Assembly (NCBI RefSeq): GCF_024166365.1
Contig: NC_064823.1
Coordinates: forward strand, 17,540,924 to 17,604,923
Direction of reading: 5' to 3'
DNA length: 64,000 bases
Origin: Elephas maximus indicus
Lineage: Eukaryota > Chordata > Mammalia > Proboscidea > Elephantidae
The notes beneath the pieces are model-generated. The model saw only the letters and a program-made list of their open reading frames with translations. It searched no databases and was not told where the DNA came from. The first letter of the stretch is position 1; every line of letters starts with the position of its first letter. Positions 11,655 to 24,001 of this stretch are shown here, one piece after another. A program made the translations under genes and the position numbers.

Positions 11655-12120
11655 TGTGATGGATTAAAAATGGCCCCAAATTCCCTGCAGCTCCTTCCAT
11701 CAAAAGGTAAGATCTATTTCCTCACCCTTTGAATCTGGGATGGCCCTGTCACTTACTGTAACCAATAGAATGTGGTGGAAATGCCATGTAACTTCCGACT
11801 CTTGGCATCAAGAGTCCTCACAGCTTCTGCTCTTATCCTCTCAGAAAGCACTGTGTGAAGAAGTCCAGGATGAAAGACTTGTGGAGAGAGAGGCCCAGCC
11901 ATCATAGTTGAGGCCCCAGACATGAGAGTATGGCCATCTTGGGTCAGCCCCAGTTAAGCCTCCAGATGACTGTAGCTACTTGAGTAACCCAGGCAAGACC
12001 AGCAGAAGAGCCACTCCACCCAAGCTCTGGCCAAATCGCCAACCCATAGAAAGTATCATTGTTGTTAAGAGCCACTAACTTTTGGGATTATTTGTTCTGG
12101 AGCAATAGATAACTAATACA
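11655..12120 (+). mobile_element. MaLR/MLT1-type solo LTR
   Basis: Begins TGTGATGGATTAAAAATGGC and ends AGCAATAGATAACTAATACA. Internal blocks such as ATAGAATGTGGTGGAAATGC and GACCAGCAGAAGAGCCAC are typical of MLT1 LTRs. Confidence 0.75.
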
Positions 12121-12744
12121 GCCATGGTGACTAAAAACATAATCTTAGCTCCAGGAAATTGCGTTTAGTTTCAATTTAATCAATTCAGAATTTCCTCAAC
12201 TACTGCTTTTTTCTGAAGTGGCATCTAAGTTGTGGAGATTTCCTATAGGATCATGTCATCTGGTACTCTGTCATCACACTGTCATGTTGACATCTAGCAG
12301 CATGAATTCCTGTTTGAATCTTCATTGTTGCTTCCTCTACACTGGTATCCCCAGCCACACAGCCTATACTGCATCCGTTGACAGTATCCTTTCATCCTAG
12401 GTATATGAGGCCTCTCCAGGTCTTCTGTTTCTCAGGGTCTGACCAGCCACTCTTGACCATTCTTGGTTGTTTCCAGGCATAATGGGCATACGGGACATCC
12501 CTAGGTTGCCACAGTCCCATCTGATCTTTCCTGCCATCATGGCACCAGGAATGCCCTGTTGACCTTGCTGCCTCTCAAAGCAGCTGGATCTCTCTGCTCT
12601 CATATCTGTAAATGGATCTGGCTTGTCTAGAAGAAAAAGAGACAGGTGGGCTGGGTAAGACCCTTTATTTGGAATCTCAACTAATAGTTTGCTATCCGCA
12701 GCCCAGCAAGTTTTTGGATAAAGTTGGGCTGGTTAGGGGTAGTG

Positions 12745-12916
12745 AGGAAACCCTGGTGGCATAGTGGTTAAGAGTTTGGCTGCTAACCAAAAGGTTGGCA
12801 GCTCAAATCCACCAGGTGCTCCTTGGGAACCCTATGGGGCAGTTCTACTCTATCCCATAGGGTCGCTATGAGTCGGGATCAACTCGACGGCAATGGGTTT
12901 GGTTTTTGGTTTGGTT
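12745..12916 (+). mobile_element. AfroSINE, short form
   Basis: AGGAAACCCTGGTGGCATAG head, CAAAAGGTTGGCAGCTC, GTGCTCCTTGGGAACCCTAT, tail GACGGCAATGGGTTTGG. Confidence 0.93.
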
Positions 12917-13275
12917 AGCGGTAAGGAAACTACTCTTCTGACTTAACCTATTGTCATATGCCTATTGTTTATACCATGACTGCAGCTTTTAGAACTCAAA
13001 AGATCCAGGTTCTTACAACTCAAAGATCCTTCTTTTCTTAAGTCTACTGCCTCTGCCTTGAGTTTCAAAACTCTATATATTTAAATCAACTTTTTTAGAT
13101 ATGATTTACACACAACAAATCCGTCCATTTTAAGGATAACTTTCAATGAGATTTAACAAATATATTCATGCACACAACAATCTAAAGAATATTTTTATCA
13201 CCCTCAAAAATTCCCACCTGGAACTAGGCAACCAAAGATCTGTTTTCTGATCTGGTTTGCCTTTTCTTTAATTTG

Positions 13276-13326
13276 GGTCTCTATGCGTTGGAATCAACTT
13301 GATGGCAACGGGTTTGGTTTTGGTTT
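13276..13326 (+). mobile_element. AfroSINE 3' tail fragment
   Basis: Only GTCTCTATGCGTTGGAATCA to GATGGCAACGGGTTTGG remains, immediately before a second complete copy. Confidence 0.8.
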
Positions 13327-13334
13327 ATATATAT

Positions 13335-13502
13335 GGAAACCCTAGCGCCGTAGTGGTTAAGTGCTACAGCTGCTAACCAAAGGGTCGGCAGTTCGAATCC
13401 ACCAGGTACTCCTTGGAAACTCTATGGGGCAGTCCTACTCTGTCCTATAGGATCACTATGAGTCGGAATCGACTTAATGGCATTGCGTTTGGTTTTTGGT
13501 TT
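13335..13502 (+). mobile_element. AfroSINE, short form
   Basis: GGAAACCCTAGCGCCGTAGT head, GTTCGAATCCACCAGGTACT, tail GAATCGACTTAATGGCATTG. A TA/TG-rich microsatellite follows (13503-13570). Confidence 0.93.
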
Positions 13503-13570
13503 ATATATATATAACCCATCCACTGCCGTCGAGATATATATATATATGTGTGTGTGTATGTATATATACT
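13503..13570. repeat. TA/TG-rich microsatellite
   Basis: ATATATATATATATGTGTGT followed by TATGTATATATA, downstream of the SINE tail. Confidence 0.85.
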
Positions 13571-15116
13571 CTATGTCTGGCTTTTTTAGCTTAACGTAAT
13601 GTTTTTGTGATTCTTCCATTCATTTACATGCTTTAGTAGTTTCTTCTTTTTTTTTTTTATTGTTGACTGGTATTCCATGTACAGATATGCCACAACTTGT
13701 TTATTCTTTCATCTGTTTGCATTGTTTCTTGTTTAGGCCTATTATTAATAAAACCATTATGAACAAGTCTTTGCATGCACACAGGTTTTCACCTCTCTTG
13801 GGTAAATACCTAGGAATGGAATTGCTGAGCTGAATGGTAAGTGTGTGTTTAACTTAATAAGAAACTGCCAAATTGCTTTTCCAAAGCGGTTATACCATTA
13901 CATTCTCACCAACAATATAAGTGAGTTCCGGTTTCTCCATATCCTTGCTAACACTTGATATTGTTAGTCTTCTCAATTTTAGCAATTCTAATAGGTAGGT
14001 ATGTTGTAACATCTCATTGCATTTCCCTGGTGAATAATGAGTTTAAGCATCATTTCATGTGTGTATTGGCTATATGTATATCTTCTTTTGTAAATTATCT
14101 GATAAAATCTTTTGCCTATATTTAGTTGGATGTCTGACTTTTTATTAAGATATGTCTTATATAAATATATATATATATACACTAAGTAAAAGTCCTTCGT
14201 CAGATGTATGTATTGCAAATTTTTCTCCCAGTCTGTGGCTTGTCTTTGTATTATATTAGTTGTATCTTCCAAAGAGCAAAATTTTTAATACTATAAATTC
14301 CAATTTATAAATTGTTTTCTTTAATGGTTCATGCTCTTTGTGCTCTGTCTAAGAAATCTTTGTCTGCCCCCAAGATTATTAAGATTTTCTCCTATGTCCT
14401 CTTTCAGAAGTTATATCGTTTTACATTTAGGTATGATGCATTTTGAGTTATTTTTGTGTTTAGTGTAAGATCAGGATCAGGTTTTTGGGGGGTTTTCGTT
14501 TGTTGTTGTTTTTTTTCTCATATGAATGTCCAGTTGTATCAGTACCATTTGTTGAAATGATTATTCTTTCCCCCATTGAAATACCTTGGCAGCTTTGTCA
14601 AAAATTAACTGACCATACGCATGTGGATCTGTTTCTGGACTCTCTAGTCTGTTCCATTAACTTCTACATATTTTCTCAGGCCCATACCACGCTGCCATGG
14701 TTACTATAGCTTTATAAATAGTAAGTCTTAAAACCAGACAGCATAAACCCTCAAACTTTGTTATTTTTCAAAATTGTCCTGGCTATACCAGGTCTACTGC
14801 ATTCCTATGTAAATTTTACAATCATCATATCACTTTCTCTAAAAAAGGCTGTGACCAGTTTGTTGAGGATCAAGTTGAATCCATAGATCAATTTGAAAAG
14901 AATTCATATCTTAACAATATTGAGTCTTTTAATCCATCACATGGTATGCTTCATCATTTATTTAGATTTTCATTATTTTGTCTCAGCAACATTTTGTAGT
15001 TTTCATTGTTCGAGTCCTGTATGTAGTTTGTTAAATGCATTCCTAAATATTTTTTGGTTTTTTATGCCATTGTTAAATGTATACATTTTTCATTTTATGT
15101 TCCACTTGCTCATTGC

Positions 15117-15321
15117 TGTTGTTGTTGTGTATTGTCAACTCGATTCCAACTCATAGTGACCCCATGTAACAGAGTAGAATTTCCGCATAAGGTTTTCTTG
15201 GCTGTAATTTTTATGGAAGCAGATTGCCAGCAGCTCTTTCTCCCAAATCGCTGCTGGGTATGTTTGAACCGCTGACCTTTTGTTTGGCAGCCAAGTGCTT
15301 AACCATTGCACAACCAGGGAT
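15117..15321 (-). mobile_element. AfroSINE, long form
   Basis: Antisense: tail GTCAACTCGATTCCAACTCA, body AAGCAGATTGCCAGCAGCTC, head AACCATTGCACAACCAGGGA then TCC. Confidence 0.9.
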
Positions 15322-16140
15322 CCTTTGCTAGGATATAGAAATACCACTGATTTTTTATATTGAGAACTTGGTAAATTCATTTATTCTGGCAGCAGTAGTT
15401 CTTGTTGTAGTTTGTGTAGATTCCTTAGGATTTTCTATGTAAAACATGCCATTTGCAAATAAAGACAGTTTTGCTTCTTCCCTTCCACTCTGGATTATTT
15501 ATTTTTCTTATCTTATTACACTGATTAGGACTTCCAATACAATGTTCAATTCAAGTAAGAAGAGCAGACATCCTTGCCTTACTCCCAACCTTACAATCTT
15601 TCACCATTAAGTACTATGCAGCTGCAGGTTTTTGTAGACCCACTTTATCAGGTTGAAAATTTTTCTTCTGTTTCTGATTTGCTGAGAGTTTTTATCAAGA
15701 ATGAGTGTTCAATTTTGTCATACACCATTTCTGCCTCTACTGAGATGATCATATGGCTTTGTTCCTTAATGTCTTAATATATGTTAACGCAGAAAAATAA
15801 ATGGGTATCAAACAAGTCTTGCATTTCTAGGATAAACTTCACCATGACTCATTTGTTAATGATATATTATCCTTTTTATATGTTGCTGGATTTGCTAAGA
15901 TTTTGTTAAGAATTTTTGACTCTGTGTTCATGGCGGTTACTGGTCTATAGCTTTCTTTCCTTGTAATGCTTTTGTCTTTGAAAAGTTGGGGATCACCTCA
16001 TAAAATGAGTTGGTAGTTGTCTTTGTCTCTATTTTCTTACAGTTTTGAAGATACAGATTAGACATTTTGTAGAATACCCCTGTCTTGGAATTTTTCTCAC
16101 AATTAGACTGGGGTTCTATGTTTTCAGGAGGAAGACCACA

Positions 16141-16865
16141 GAGGTAAAGTGCCATTTTTATTATATCCTATGAAGAGTAAAAAAAAAAAAAAATGAAGAG
16201 TACATACTATCAATTCATTGCTATTGATCTTGACCTTAATCATCTGGCTGAGGTAGTGTTTGTCAGGTTTCCTCACTGTAAAATTACTATTTTCCTTCTT
16301 TACATATTGTATGTACTTTTTGGAAGGAAGTTACCATGCAAGATCCACACTAAAGGAGTGGAGATTTATGCTCCTTCTACTTGATCTGGGACTTGAGGGT
16401 AAAGTTCCTACATAAGTTATTTAGAATTCTTTTGCACAGGAGATTTGTCTCTTTTCCTCCATTCGTTTATTTGTTCAGTCACTTATTTACATGAGTATGG
16501 ACCCAGGGATATTTGTTTTATACTTTGGCTTATGACCATAGCCCAAATATGATAAATAAACTACTTTTCTTGTTTAGCTCAAATTGTTCCAACTTTGGCC
16601 ATCGGGAGCTCTTTCTATTGGGCTAAAGAGATACGCTGGGAGCCGTGGGAGCCAGGGATACACTGGCTTCTGTATCGCTGTGACACACCCCTATCAATAT
16701 GGGGTTGGTCTTGTTTGTTTGTTTTGAAGATATTTTTCTCTCTGTTTTTCTTTTTCTTTTTTTAGCACTTCCTTACTTTCCAGCTGTAAAAGATGCTCCA
16801 GGTTTATCTGATATATTTCCTGCCCCAATCTTTTGTATATGTATTTTTTTTAAGTGTATTGTTGT
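16141..16865. mobile_element. L1-like old repeat, family uncertain
   Basis: Blocks such as AGGAGATTTGTCTCTTTTCC, TATTTGTTCAGTCACTTATT and AGCTCAAATTGTTCC belong to a common old interspersed repeat. I judge it to be L1 but cannot assign a subfamily or strand. Confidence 0.45.
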
Positions 16866-17466
16866 TTAGAAGTTGTCAAGGATTTCATTTTACTTGGATC
16901 CACATCAACGCCTATGGAAACAGCAGTCAAGAAATCAAATGTCGTATTGCATTGGGTAAACCTGCAGCAAAAGACCTTTTAAAGAGTTAAAAAGCAAAGA
17001 TGTCACTTTGAGGACTAAGGTGTGCCTGACCAAAGCAATGGTATTTTCAATTGCTTCACATACATGTGAAAGCTGGACAATGAATAAGGACAGAAGAATT
17101 GATGCCTTTGAATTATGGTGTTGGTGAAGAATATACCATGGACTACAAGAAGAACGAAAAAATCTGTCTTGGAAGAAGCACAGCAAGAATGCTCCTTAGA
17201 AGCAAGGATGGCAAAACTTTGCCTCATGTACTTTAGACATGTTATCAGAGGGACCAGTCCCTGGAAAAGAACATCATGCTTGGTAAAGTAAACAGTCAGC
17301 AAAAAAAAGGAAGACCCTCAGGGAGATGTATTGACACACTGGGTGCCACAATGGGCTCAAACATAGCAAAGATTATGAGGATGGCATAAGACCAGGCAGC
17401 ATTTAGTTCTGTAGTACATAGGGTAGCTATGAGTGGGAACCACCTTGATGGCACCTAACAACAACA
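16866..17466 (+). mobile_element. RTE LINE 3' fragment
   Basis: Begins AGAAGTTGTCAAGGATTTCA (the V-K-D-F motif of RTE reverse transcriptase). It continues through GGTGTGCCTGACCAAAGCAA and ends GATGGCACCTAACAACAAC. Colinear with the RTE 3' ends at 25890 and, in antisense, 35500. It is broken by many stops. Confidence 0.88.
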
Positions 17467-17932
17467 TTGTTGTTTTGTGTGCATGAATCACTATGTAAAT
17501 GGATGGATTATTATATATCTCATTCTGCTCCATGGTGGTTATCGCTAAGCATTGTCTTTCTACGTTACCGTGTGTATATCTAATCTCTTGCTTCTGATTG
17601 CTGCATAATACTCCTTCAGTGTCCACATTTTTTTCCTAACTTCTCTGCAAGTAATAGACACTCATTGCTTCCAGCTCCCTTCCACCAGGTAACACTGCAA
17701 TGAACATCTTCATACAGGTCCCTTGTGAACCTATGTGAGAATTTCTTTGGGTTTTCTACCAAAGAATGGAATTCCTGAGTTATAAGGCATACATATAAAG
17801 AATTTGCTTATGTGATGCCAGTTTGCTCTCCAGATGGCTGTACAATCCACATTTCTACCAACAGTGCATGAGGGGTCCCATATCCCCATATTGGCAACAA
17901 CACTTGGTGCTGTTTTTTTCCCTAGCTAATAA

Positions 17933-18089
17933 GAAAACCCTGGTGGAATAGTGGTTAAGAGCTATGGCTGCTAACCAAAAGGTCATCAGTTAAAATCCAC
18001 CAGGTGCTTCTTGGAAACCCTACGGGACAGCTCCACTCTGTCCTATCAGGTGGCTATGAATCGGAATTGACGGGAAAGAAACCAGTTTG
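17933..18089 (+). mobile_element. AfroSINE, short form
   Basis: AAACCCTGGTGGAATAGTGG head, CCACCAGGTGCTTCTTGGAA, CTATGAATCGGAATTGACGG tail. Confidence 0.9.
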
Positions 18090-18948
18090 TTTTTTTTTTT
18101 TTGGAATACGTATAAAGTGACAGTCTATAGTCATTTTTATTTGCATTTCTTTGATAATGACTTTGAGCATTTCTTCATGTGTCAATTAGTTTTGGGGGAT
18201 CTCCTCTTCAGTAAATTGCCTGTTCGTGTTATTTGCCTATTGTCCAATGGGGCTCCTGTATTTCTCATGTTGATCTGCAAGAAGTCCTTGTAAATTCTAG
18301 GTGGTAATCCTTGTCAGTTTTAATCACGGCAAACACCTTCCAATGTGTCACTATCTAGTAACTGTCTATGATGTCCTTCATTAAAAAACTTTAATTTTGG
18401 TGTAATCAACTTTTTTTTTATGGTTTGTGCTTTGAATTTTTATTTAAGAAATATTTTCCCCCCAAAAAGGGCCTCTGTTGTGAAGTGGCACACTTAGGGC
18501 ATCTCTATTGCTCTACGTGCGGAATCGACATCAGGAGATTTCAGAAGTGTAATTTTTGCTCCCTGGGTAGCTAGTGATTTTTGTTCTGGCAAAGAAATAT
18601 TTCCCCACTCCTAGTTCACAGATAAATTCTCCTGCATTTTCTTCCATTAACATCATGATTTTACCTTTTGAATTTAGGTCTTTGATCTATCTAGAGTTCA
18701 CCCTTGTGTGTGACCCTAGGCAGAGATCCGGTTTTATTTTTCCCCATAAAGATTACGTTTTCCCAACTACGTGTTCTAAAAACCCCATTCTGTCTTTATC
18801 TATGGCATACCTTCATTATATGATGGGTTCCCATGCCTGGATCTGTCTCGGAGAGCTTCATTTTGTTCCATTTGTCTTTCTGTCTATTGTCGCACCAAAA
18901 TGACCTTGGTTTTATTACTATAGCTTAGTAATATGTCTTACCGTCTTA

Positions 18949-19612
18949 GGCTGGGTTCTCTAGAGAAGCAAAACCAGTAATGCACATATATGTATATACA
19001 GAGAGGTTTATATTAAGGAAACAGCTCACACGATCGTAGGGGTTGGAACATCTCAAGTCCTTGGATCAGGACAGAGCTCTTTCCCAATTCACAGAGCTGC
19101 AGAAGCTGGTGAAACCAAGTTGAGCAGGTTGGAAAGCAGGGATCCCGCTCACAGGTTATGACAGTCAAGAAATCCCCAAGGTTGGCAGGCAAGACCGCAA
19201 GGTTTCTCCTGAATCAGCTGCAGGGGCTGGAGAACCCAAGATAGGCAGGTCAGGGAGCAGGACTCTTACTCACAGGCCCTGAAGATCAAGCAAATCCCAA
19301 GGTGGACAGGTAAGCTGCTAGCTCAAGTCCCAAGAAACAGAGGTCAGACGAGAGACAGCTGCTGGATCCAGAACAAGCCAACAATTTTGCAAGGCAAGCA
19401 GGAAGGAAGTAGGTGGAGGAAGGCAGAGAGATGAAGGCTGAGGGGGCAGGGAGCAGCCACAGGCCCCACCCCCACCAGGACCACTCAGCAGATTCCATCA
19501 TGGGGGTGATTACATATCAAATCTCCACAGGGGAGTGATCATAACATTATACAAGTGCCAAAACACTGAGAATCATGGCCCAGCCAAGTCAACACACAAT
19601 CTTAACCATCAC
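18949..19612. mobile_element. Interspersed repeat beginning GGCTGGGTTCTCTAGAGAAG
   Basis: A widely distributed mammalian repeat type: GGCTGGGTTCTCTAGAGAAG, then GCTCACACGATCGTAGGGGT, ending AACCATCACA. It contains near-duplicate segments (GCTGGTGAAACCAAGTTGAG and GGCTGGAGAACCCAAGATAG; CTTACTCACAGG and CGCTCACAGG). I cannot name the family. Confidence 0.5.
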
Positions 19613-20085
19613 ACTTACTATCTGATAGTATAAGAACTGGGCCCTTTGTTCTCATTTTTAAAGGTTGATAATTATGCTTGGACTTTTGTTAATTTTAATA
19701 CTAATTGATTTTAAAGAAAATTTATCAAGGCTCCAAAAACAAATCCAATCAGAATTTTTACTTTAATATATTAGTTTGGGGAGGATTGACACCTTTATAA
19801 TAGTAATTCATCCCATCCAAGAGGAAAAATATCTATCCATTTAACCAGATCCTCTTTTAGGTCTTTCACTAGCACTTTAACTTTTCATTCATAGAAATAT
19901 TTTATTCTTGGTTAATTAATTCTTGGAAACTTTTTAGCTTTGTTTCTACTATAAATAGTGTAAATTTATAAATAGATAAATCAACATTTAGAGCTGGATA
20001 TTTTAATAATTCCATCTCAGATAAATTGAGCAGAAGAAAAGGAGGTAACGATATCAAAGTCCTGAACAATGCATTTAAGAAGCTC

Positions 20086-20450
20086 AAGCTACTAGAGACC
20101 TAGAAAACTCAACATCCAACAGAGAATACACTTTCTTTTCCAGCACACATGAAAAATTTACAAAAATAGTTCTTACGTCGGGTCATAATGGAAGTCTAAA
20201 TTATTCTGAAGAATTGATACCATGCAGACTGAACTATCTTGCTGTAATGTAATAGAATTCAATGTTAACAACAAAGGGATATCTTTTAAAATTTTTATAT
20301 GCTTGGAAATTGAATAATATTATTAAATACAAGACTCTTAAATGATAATGAAAATACTGCATGCCAAAACCTATGAGATACACCTAAACAGTATTTAGAA
20401 GGAAATAGCTTTAAATCAATTTCAAGGAAAGAAGAAATATTAAAATAAAT
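20086..20450 (+). mobile_element. L1 ORF2 fragment, old
   Basis: Sense L1 linker sequence, for example CCTATGAGATACACCTAAAC then AGTATTTAGAAGGAAATAGC. Heavily mutated. Confidence 0.65.
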
Positions 20451-20801
20451 TATTCAGGTCCCTGTTTAAATGATTTTGAGCTGGGGTGTCTGGATATTAC
20501 AATGAAAACATCCTCACAATACTGGAACCTCATTTTTCATAAAGATTTTCATCCCTACCACTCTTGGTTGATTTCTAAAGTCTATGGATCTCCTCTTATT
20601 CAACCGCAGAGAATGTCTGAATGCCAGGCCCATTCTTAATACAAAGAATATATACTACATTTTCTTCTGCTCAATTTTTATCAAAAGTCCACTTGAAAGA
20701 AATATACAAGGAAGATATGAAGAACTTGCAGTTAATTTCTCTCTCTAGATATCTTACTTTTATTGCTGGATTATCAGAGTTGCATATAGAATTAATTGTC
20801 T

Positions 20802-21217
20802 TGTATTATGGATTGAATTGAGTACCCCATAATATGTGTCGTAAATCCCAACCTCACCCATAGTTATAATCCCATTTGGTAATGTGTTTTCTTTGTTATG
20901 ATAATTAGGCAGCATTAGTGTAGGGTATGTTATAAATTAATCTCTTCTGAGATATAAACGAGCAGATCAGGCATAGAGAAGCAAGCAGAGATGGGGGAAG
21001 ATAGGTGCCAATCCCCATGAAGACTGCACAGGAATAGCTGCAGAGGAACAGCAGCTCAGAAGAGGCAAGGCTCTTCCTCCAGAGCTGACAGAGAAAGTAA
21101 ACTTTCCCTAGAGCCAGCACTCTGGATTCGGACTTCTAGCCTCCTAAACTGTGAGAAAACAAATTTGTTTTTCATAATGTGATATTTCTGTTACAGCAGC
21201 ACTGGATAACTAAGACA
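20802..21217 (+). mobile_element. MaLR-like solo LTR
   Basis: TG-start and CA-end. TATTATGGATTGAATTGAGT opens it, TAGGGTATGTTATAAATTAA lies inside, and CAGCACTGGATAACTAAGACA closes it. Same family as 57844-58419 and related to 34365-34705. The short target duplication is unclear. Confidence 0.7.
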
Positions 21218-23390
21218 GTTTTGTTTTCCTTGTCTCCAATATGTGCTAAATAAAAAAGCAAGGCCCACAGATGTATGTCTAGAATTCCCCCTTTTGGTTA
21301 AAAATAGTTACACATACACGCTTGTATGTGGGTAGAACATCCCTTGAAGGATATACAAGAAAGTGATAACACCTACAGAAAGGAGAACTGGGTGCTGAGG
21401 GGACACACGGGAGGGAGACTGACTTTTGACCCTTTGAATTTTGTACTATACATATGTGCTTTTTTTTTTTTTTAAGAAAAATATTTTTTAAATTTTCTGA
21501 ACTTCACAGGACTGGGGAATGAGGACTTATTGTTTCATTTAGTACCCCAAGTACCAATAGAAGATGAAGTGTGATGGAGTAAATTCACTCTCCGTAAAAA
21601 CAAATACTACAGCATCTCAATGTCTGTGTCTCTTCTGGGCTTTCGGTTATTGGGGTTTTAAGCAGGAGATAGTTATGCTCCTTTTCTTTCCCTTCAATGC
21701 TCCAGATCAACTCAGATGGACCCGGGAGTTAGACAGAAGTGGAGAAAAACATCCATTACTATCAATAGTACTGGATTCCATCAGCAGGTTTAATACCCAC
21801 CTCTTGCTTAGAGAATTAAACTTGCCCTTTCTATCAGAGAGACACCTACACAAAGGCAGAGCCACTCACCACTTAGAAGAGGAAGAGGAGTGGAAGAAAG
21901 GAAAGAGTTCTTTTCCTTGCAGGGAGTTCAGCCCAGTAGGAGAAAGGGAGAGAGGGCTGAGCAGGGCAGTTGAATTCCTCCTGTGGGCCTCACCAGTCAT
22001 TCACAGGTGGGAAAGAGCGAGGCACAGAGAAGTGGGAGGAAAACAGTTTTTCCCAGTACAAATGCCTGGGGGGTTTTACTTTCAGTTCTGTGGGCTCTGG
22101 CAGGAGTGCCGGCAAGAGGAAAGCCTGGTATCCCCTACCAGCCAGTGTTGGTTGAGCATTGCTGCCATCCAGGACTCTACCTACCGTTAATCCCCAGAAC
22201 CAGCTCACCCCTCATAATTCCCCTTCATATCATATCTATCTGCATTGACCACTCTAGTTTGAGGACTGCTCCTTGCATGTCTTGCTGTGTCCCAGCTTTT
22301 GCATCCCAGTTGGTGCCCGTTTGCCTTTTAAGGTCCAGGTCAAGCCCTGCTCTGGGCAGTCCTGGTACAGTGGCCTCTCGTTCTTTGGCGGCCACTTAGA
22401 ACTGGCTCTCTCACTCTCCTACGGCCCTAGGCATGTGTTGCCTGTCTGGTTACACTTCTGTTTAAGGTTCTAGGCTCACTTCCTGTGCTTTTTAATCCTA
22501 AAGAGGTCCATTAAAGAAAGCTTAACGTTTCGAAACGGAGACCCTATGGGTGGCAGTTACGCACTTATACCTGGGAAACTAGGGCTTATTGCTGTTAGTC
22601 CATTTGAACATCCCAAATATGGTACAGGAGACAACATGTGGTGGAGGGGCTATCACGGCCCTTCCTAGGCTGTGGAATTTAGTGTGCAATGAGGGAGATG
22701 TAATCTCTTTCCCCGCCTCATCTCCTGTTTCCCAGAATACTATGGCAATTATTTGTTCATAGATGCCACATAAGCTCTTGGAGGCGGCTGAGAATTAAGT
22801 TGCTTATTAATTCATTTAGTCTTGACCTACATATGGTTGAATAATCACAGGGCCATCTGTCCTCCTTAATTAACATGCAGAGATGAGGAAATTTCTTTTA
22901 CCTTCTGTGGATGACATGTGAATCCTGTCAAGGAGGTCCCAAAAGGACTTGCTGCCAGAGTCCCAGCAATTGCTTATAAGTGAAACCAGCAGTTAATGGG
23001 GAGGGCTTTTGTTATTTTCGCTTCTTGTGTCTTTTTTAAAAGGCCTCCTGTTGTGACTAGCCCTTGTTATGTCACCAGCCAAAGGCAATCACATAAATGA
23101 GTCAACAACAGTATATTTTTTTTCAGGTTCCACAGATAGGATCAGAGATTTTCCCAGAGGCTTGTGACTCTCATTCCCCAAAAGCTTCCAATTTTCTTGC
23201 AGAGTCCTCACACATAGGGCATGAAACAGATGGATTAAATCAGTCTGTTATGGAGCACTACTTCCTCTTGGTTGTTGACATGAAGTGATGGGTTAAGACA
23301 CTGTGAACTCAAACCAGACAAACTTATGAGGAACCTTGGAGTATCTGTGAATTTTTCTGATCAGAAAATCCTACAATATTTATCAAAGGT
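21218..23390. other. No gene identified; a 208-codon frame at 21564-22190 noted
   Basis: Higher GC than its surroundings between 21800 and 22450. The plus-strand frame 21564-22190 and an overlapping frame 21983-22399 have no domain, no splice context I can defend and no repeat match I recognise. Treated as non-coding. Confidence 0.3.
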
Positions 23391-23439
23391 CTGAACAAAC
23401 GGTGAGCTTAATAGCTCAGGTGAGGTGGATAACCAATAG

Positions 23440-23556
23440 CCATGCAAACGATAACAGCTTGCATATTAGAGTATTTCATAGTATACCAAGCTCTGTCACT
23501 ATGCCACTTGAGCCTCATAATATACCTGTAAGGCATGCAGGGGAGGTATTAAAAAA
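23440..23556 (+). mobile_element. MIR SINE fragment
   Basis: MIR-like TCATAGTATACCAAGCTCTG and GAGCCTCATAATATACCTGT, running into the AfroSINE that follows. Confidence 0.6.
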
Positions 23557-23559
23557 AAA

Positions 23560-23762
23560 ACTAGTTGCTATCGAATCAATTCTAATTCATGGTGGCCCCA
23601 TGTGTGTCAGAATAGAACTGTGCTCCACAGGGTTTTCAAGGGCTGATTTTTTCAGAAGTGGATTACCAGGAATTTCTTGTGAGGTGCTCTGGGTAGACTT
23701 GAACTTCCAACCTTTTTGGTTAGAGGCTGATCTCTTAACATTTTGCATCACCCAGGAACGCC
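23560..23762 (-). mobile_element. AfroSINE, third subtype
   Basis: Antisense: GCTATCGAATCAATTCTAAT tail, RTE-like middle TTTTTTCAGAAGTGGATTAC, head GCATCACCCAGGAACGCC. Confidence 0.85.
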
Positions 23763-23832
23763 AGGCCAGGCATATAACCCCTGTTTTTCAGATTAAATGA
23801 AAATGACTCTTTGTATCATTTCACTGTAATTA

Positions 23833-24001
23833 TTCAATCTGTATGCTGAGCAAATAGTCTGAGAAGCTGGACTACATGAAGAAGAATGAGGCATCAGGAT
23901 TGAAGGAAGACTCATTAACAATCTGCGATGTGCAGATGACAGAGCCTTACTCTCTGAACGTGAAGTGGACTTAAAGCACTTACTGACAAAGATCAAAGAC
24001 C
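23833..24001 (+). mobile_element. RTE fragment (RT C-terminal part) fused in front of another RTE
   Basis: Encodes the L-x-A-E-R-E-V-D-L-K-H-L-L-T-K-I-K-D block just after the YxDD motif (CTTACTCTCTGAACGTGAAG). The next base begins an upstream part of the element, so the order is rearranged. Confidence 0.8.

Larger units (their letters stand above)
13085..16140 (-). mobile_element. Old antisense L1 (ORF2/3' end), interrupted by AfroSINEs
   Basis: Antisense to L1 ORF2: GGTAAATACCTAGGAATGGA and TTCTCACCAACAATATAAGT near 13800-13920, then long T-rich L1 sequence past 15900. No frame is preserved. Interrupted by SINEs at 13276-13326, 13335-13502 and 15117-15321. The open frames in this stretch are antisense noise. 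Confidence 0.8.
17467..20085 (-). mobile_element. Old antisense L1, interrupted by a SINE and another repeat
   Basis: Antisense L1 ORF2-like sequence (for example GTGTCAATTAGTTTTGGGGG, TTTAGGTCTTTGATCTATCT near 18680). It resumes at 19620 after the insert 18949-19612. No reading frame survives. Confidence 0.7.
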
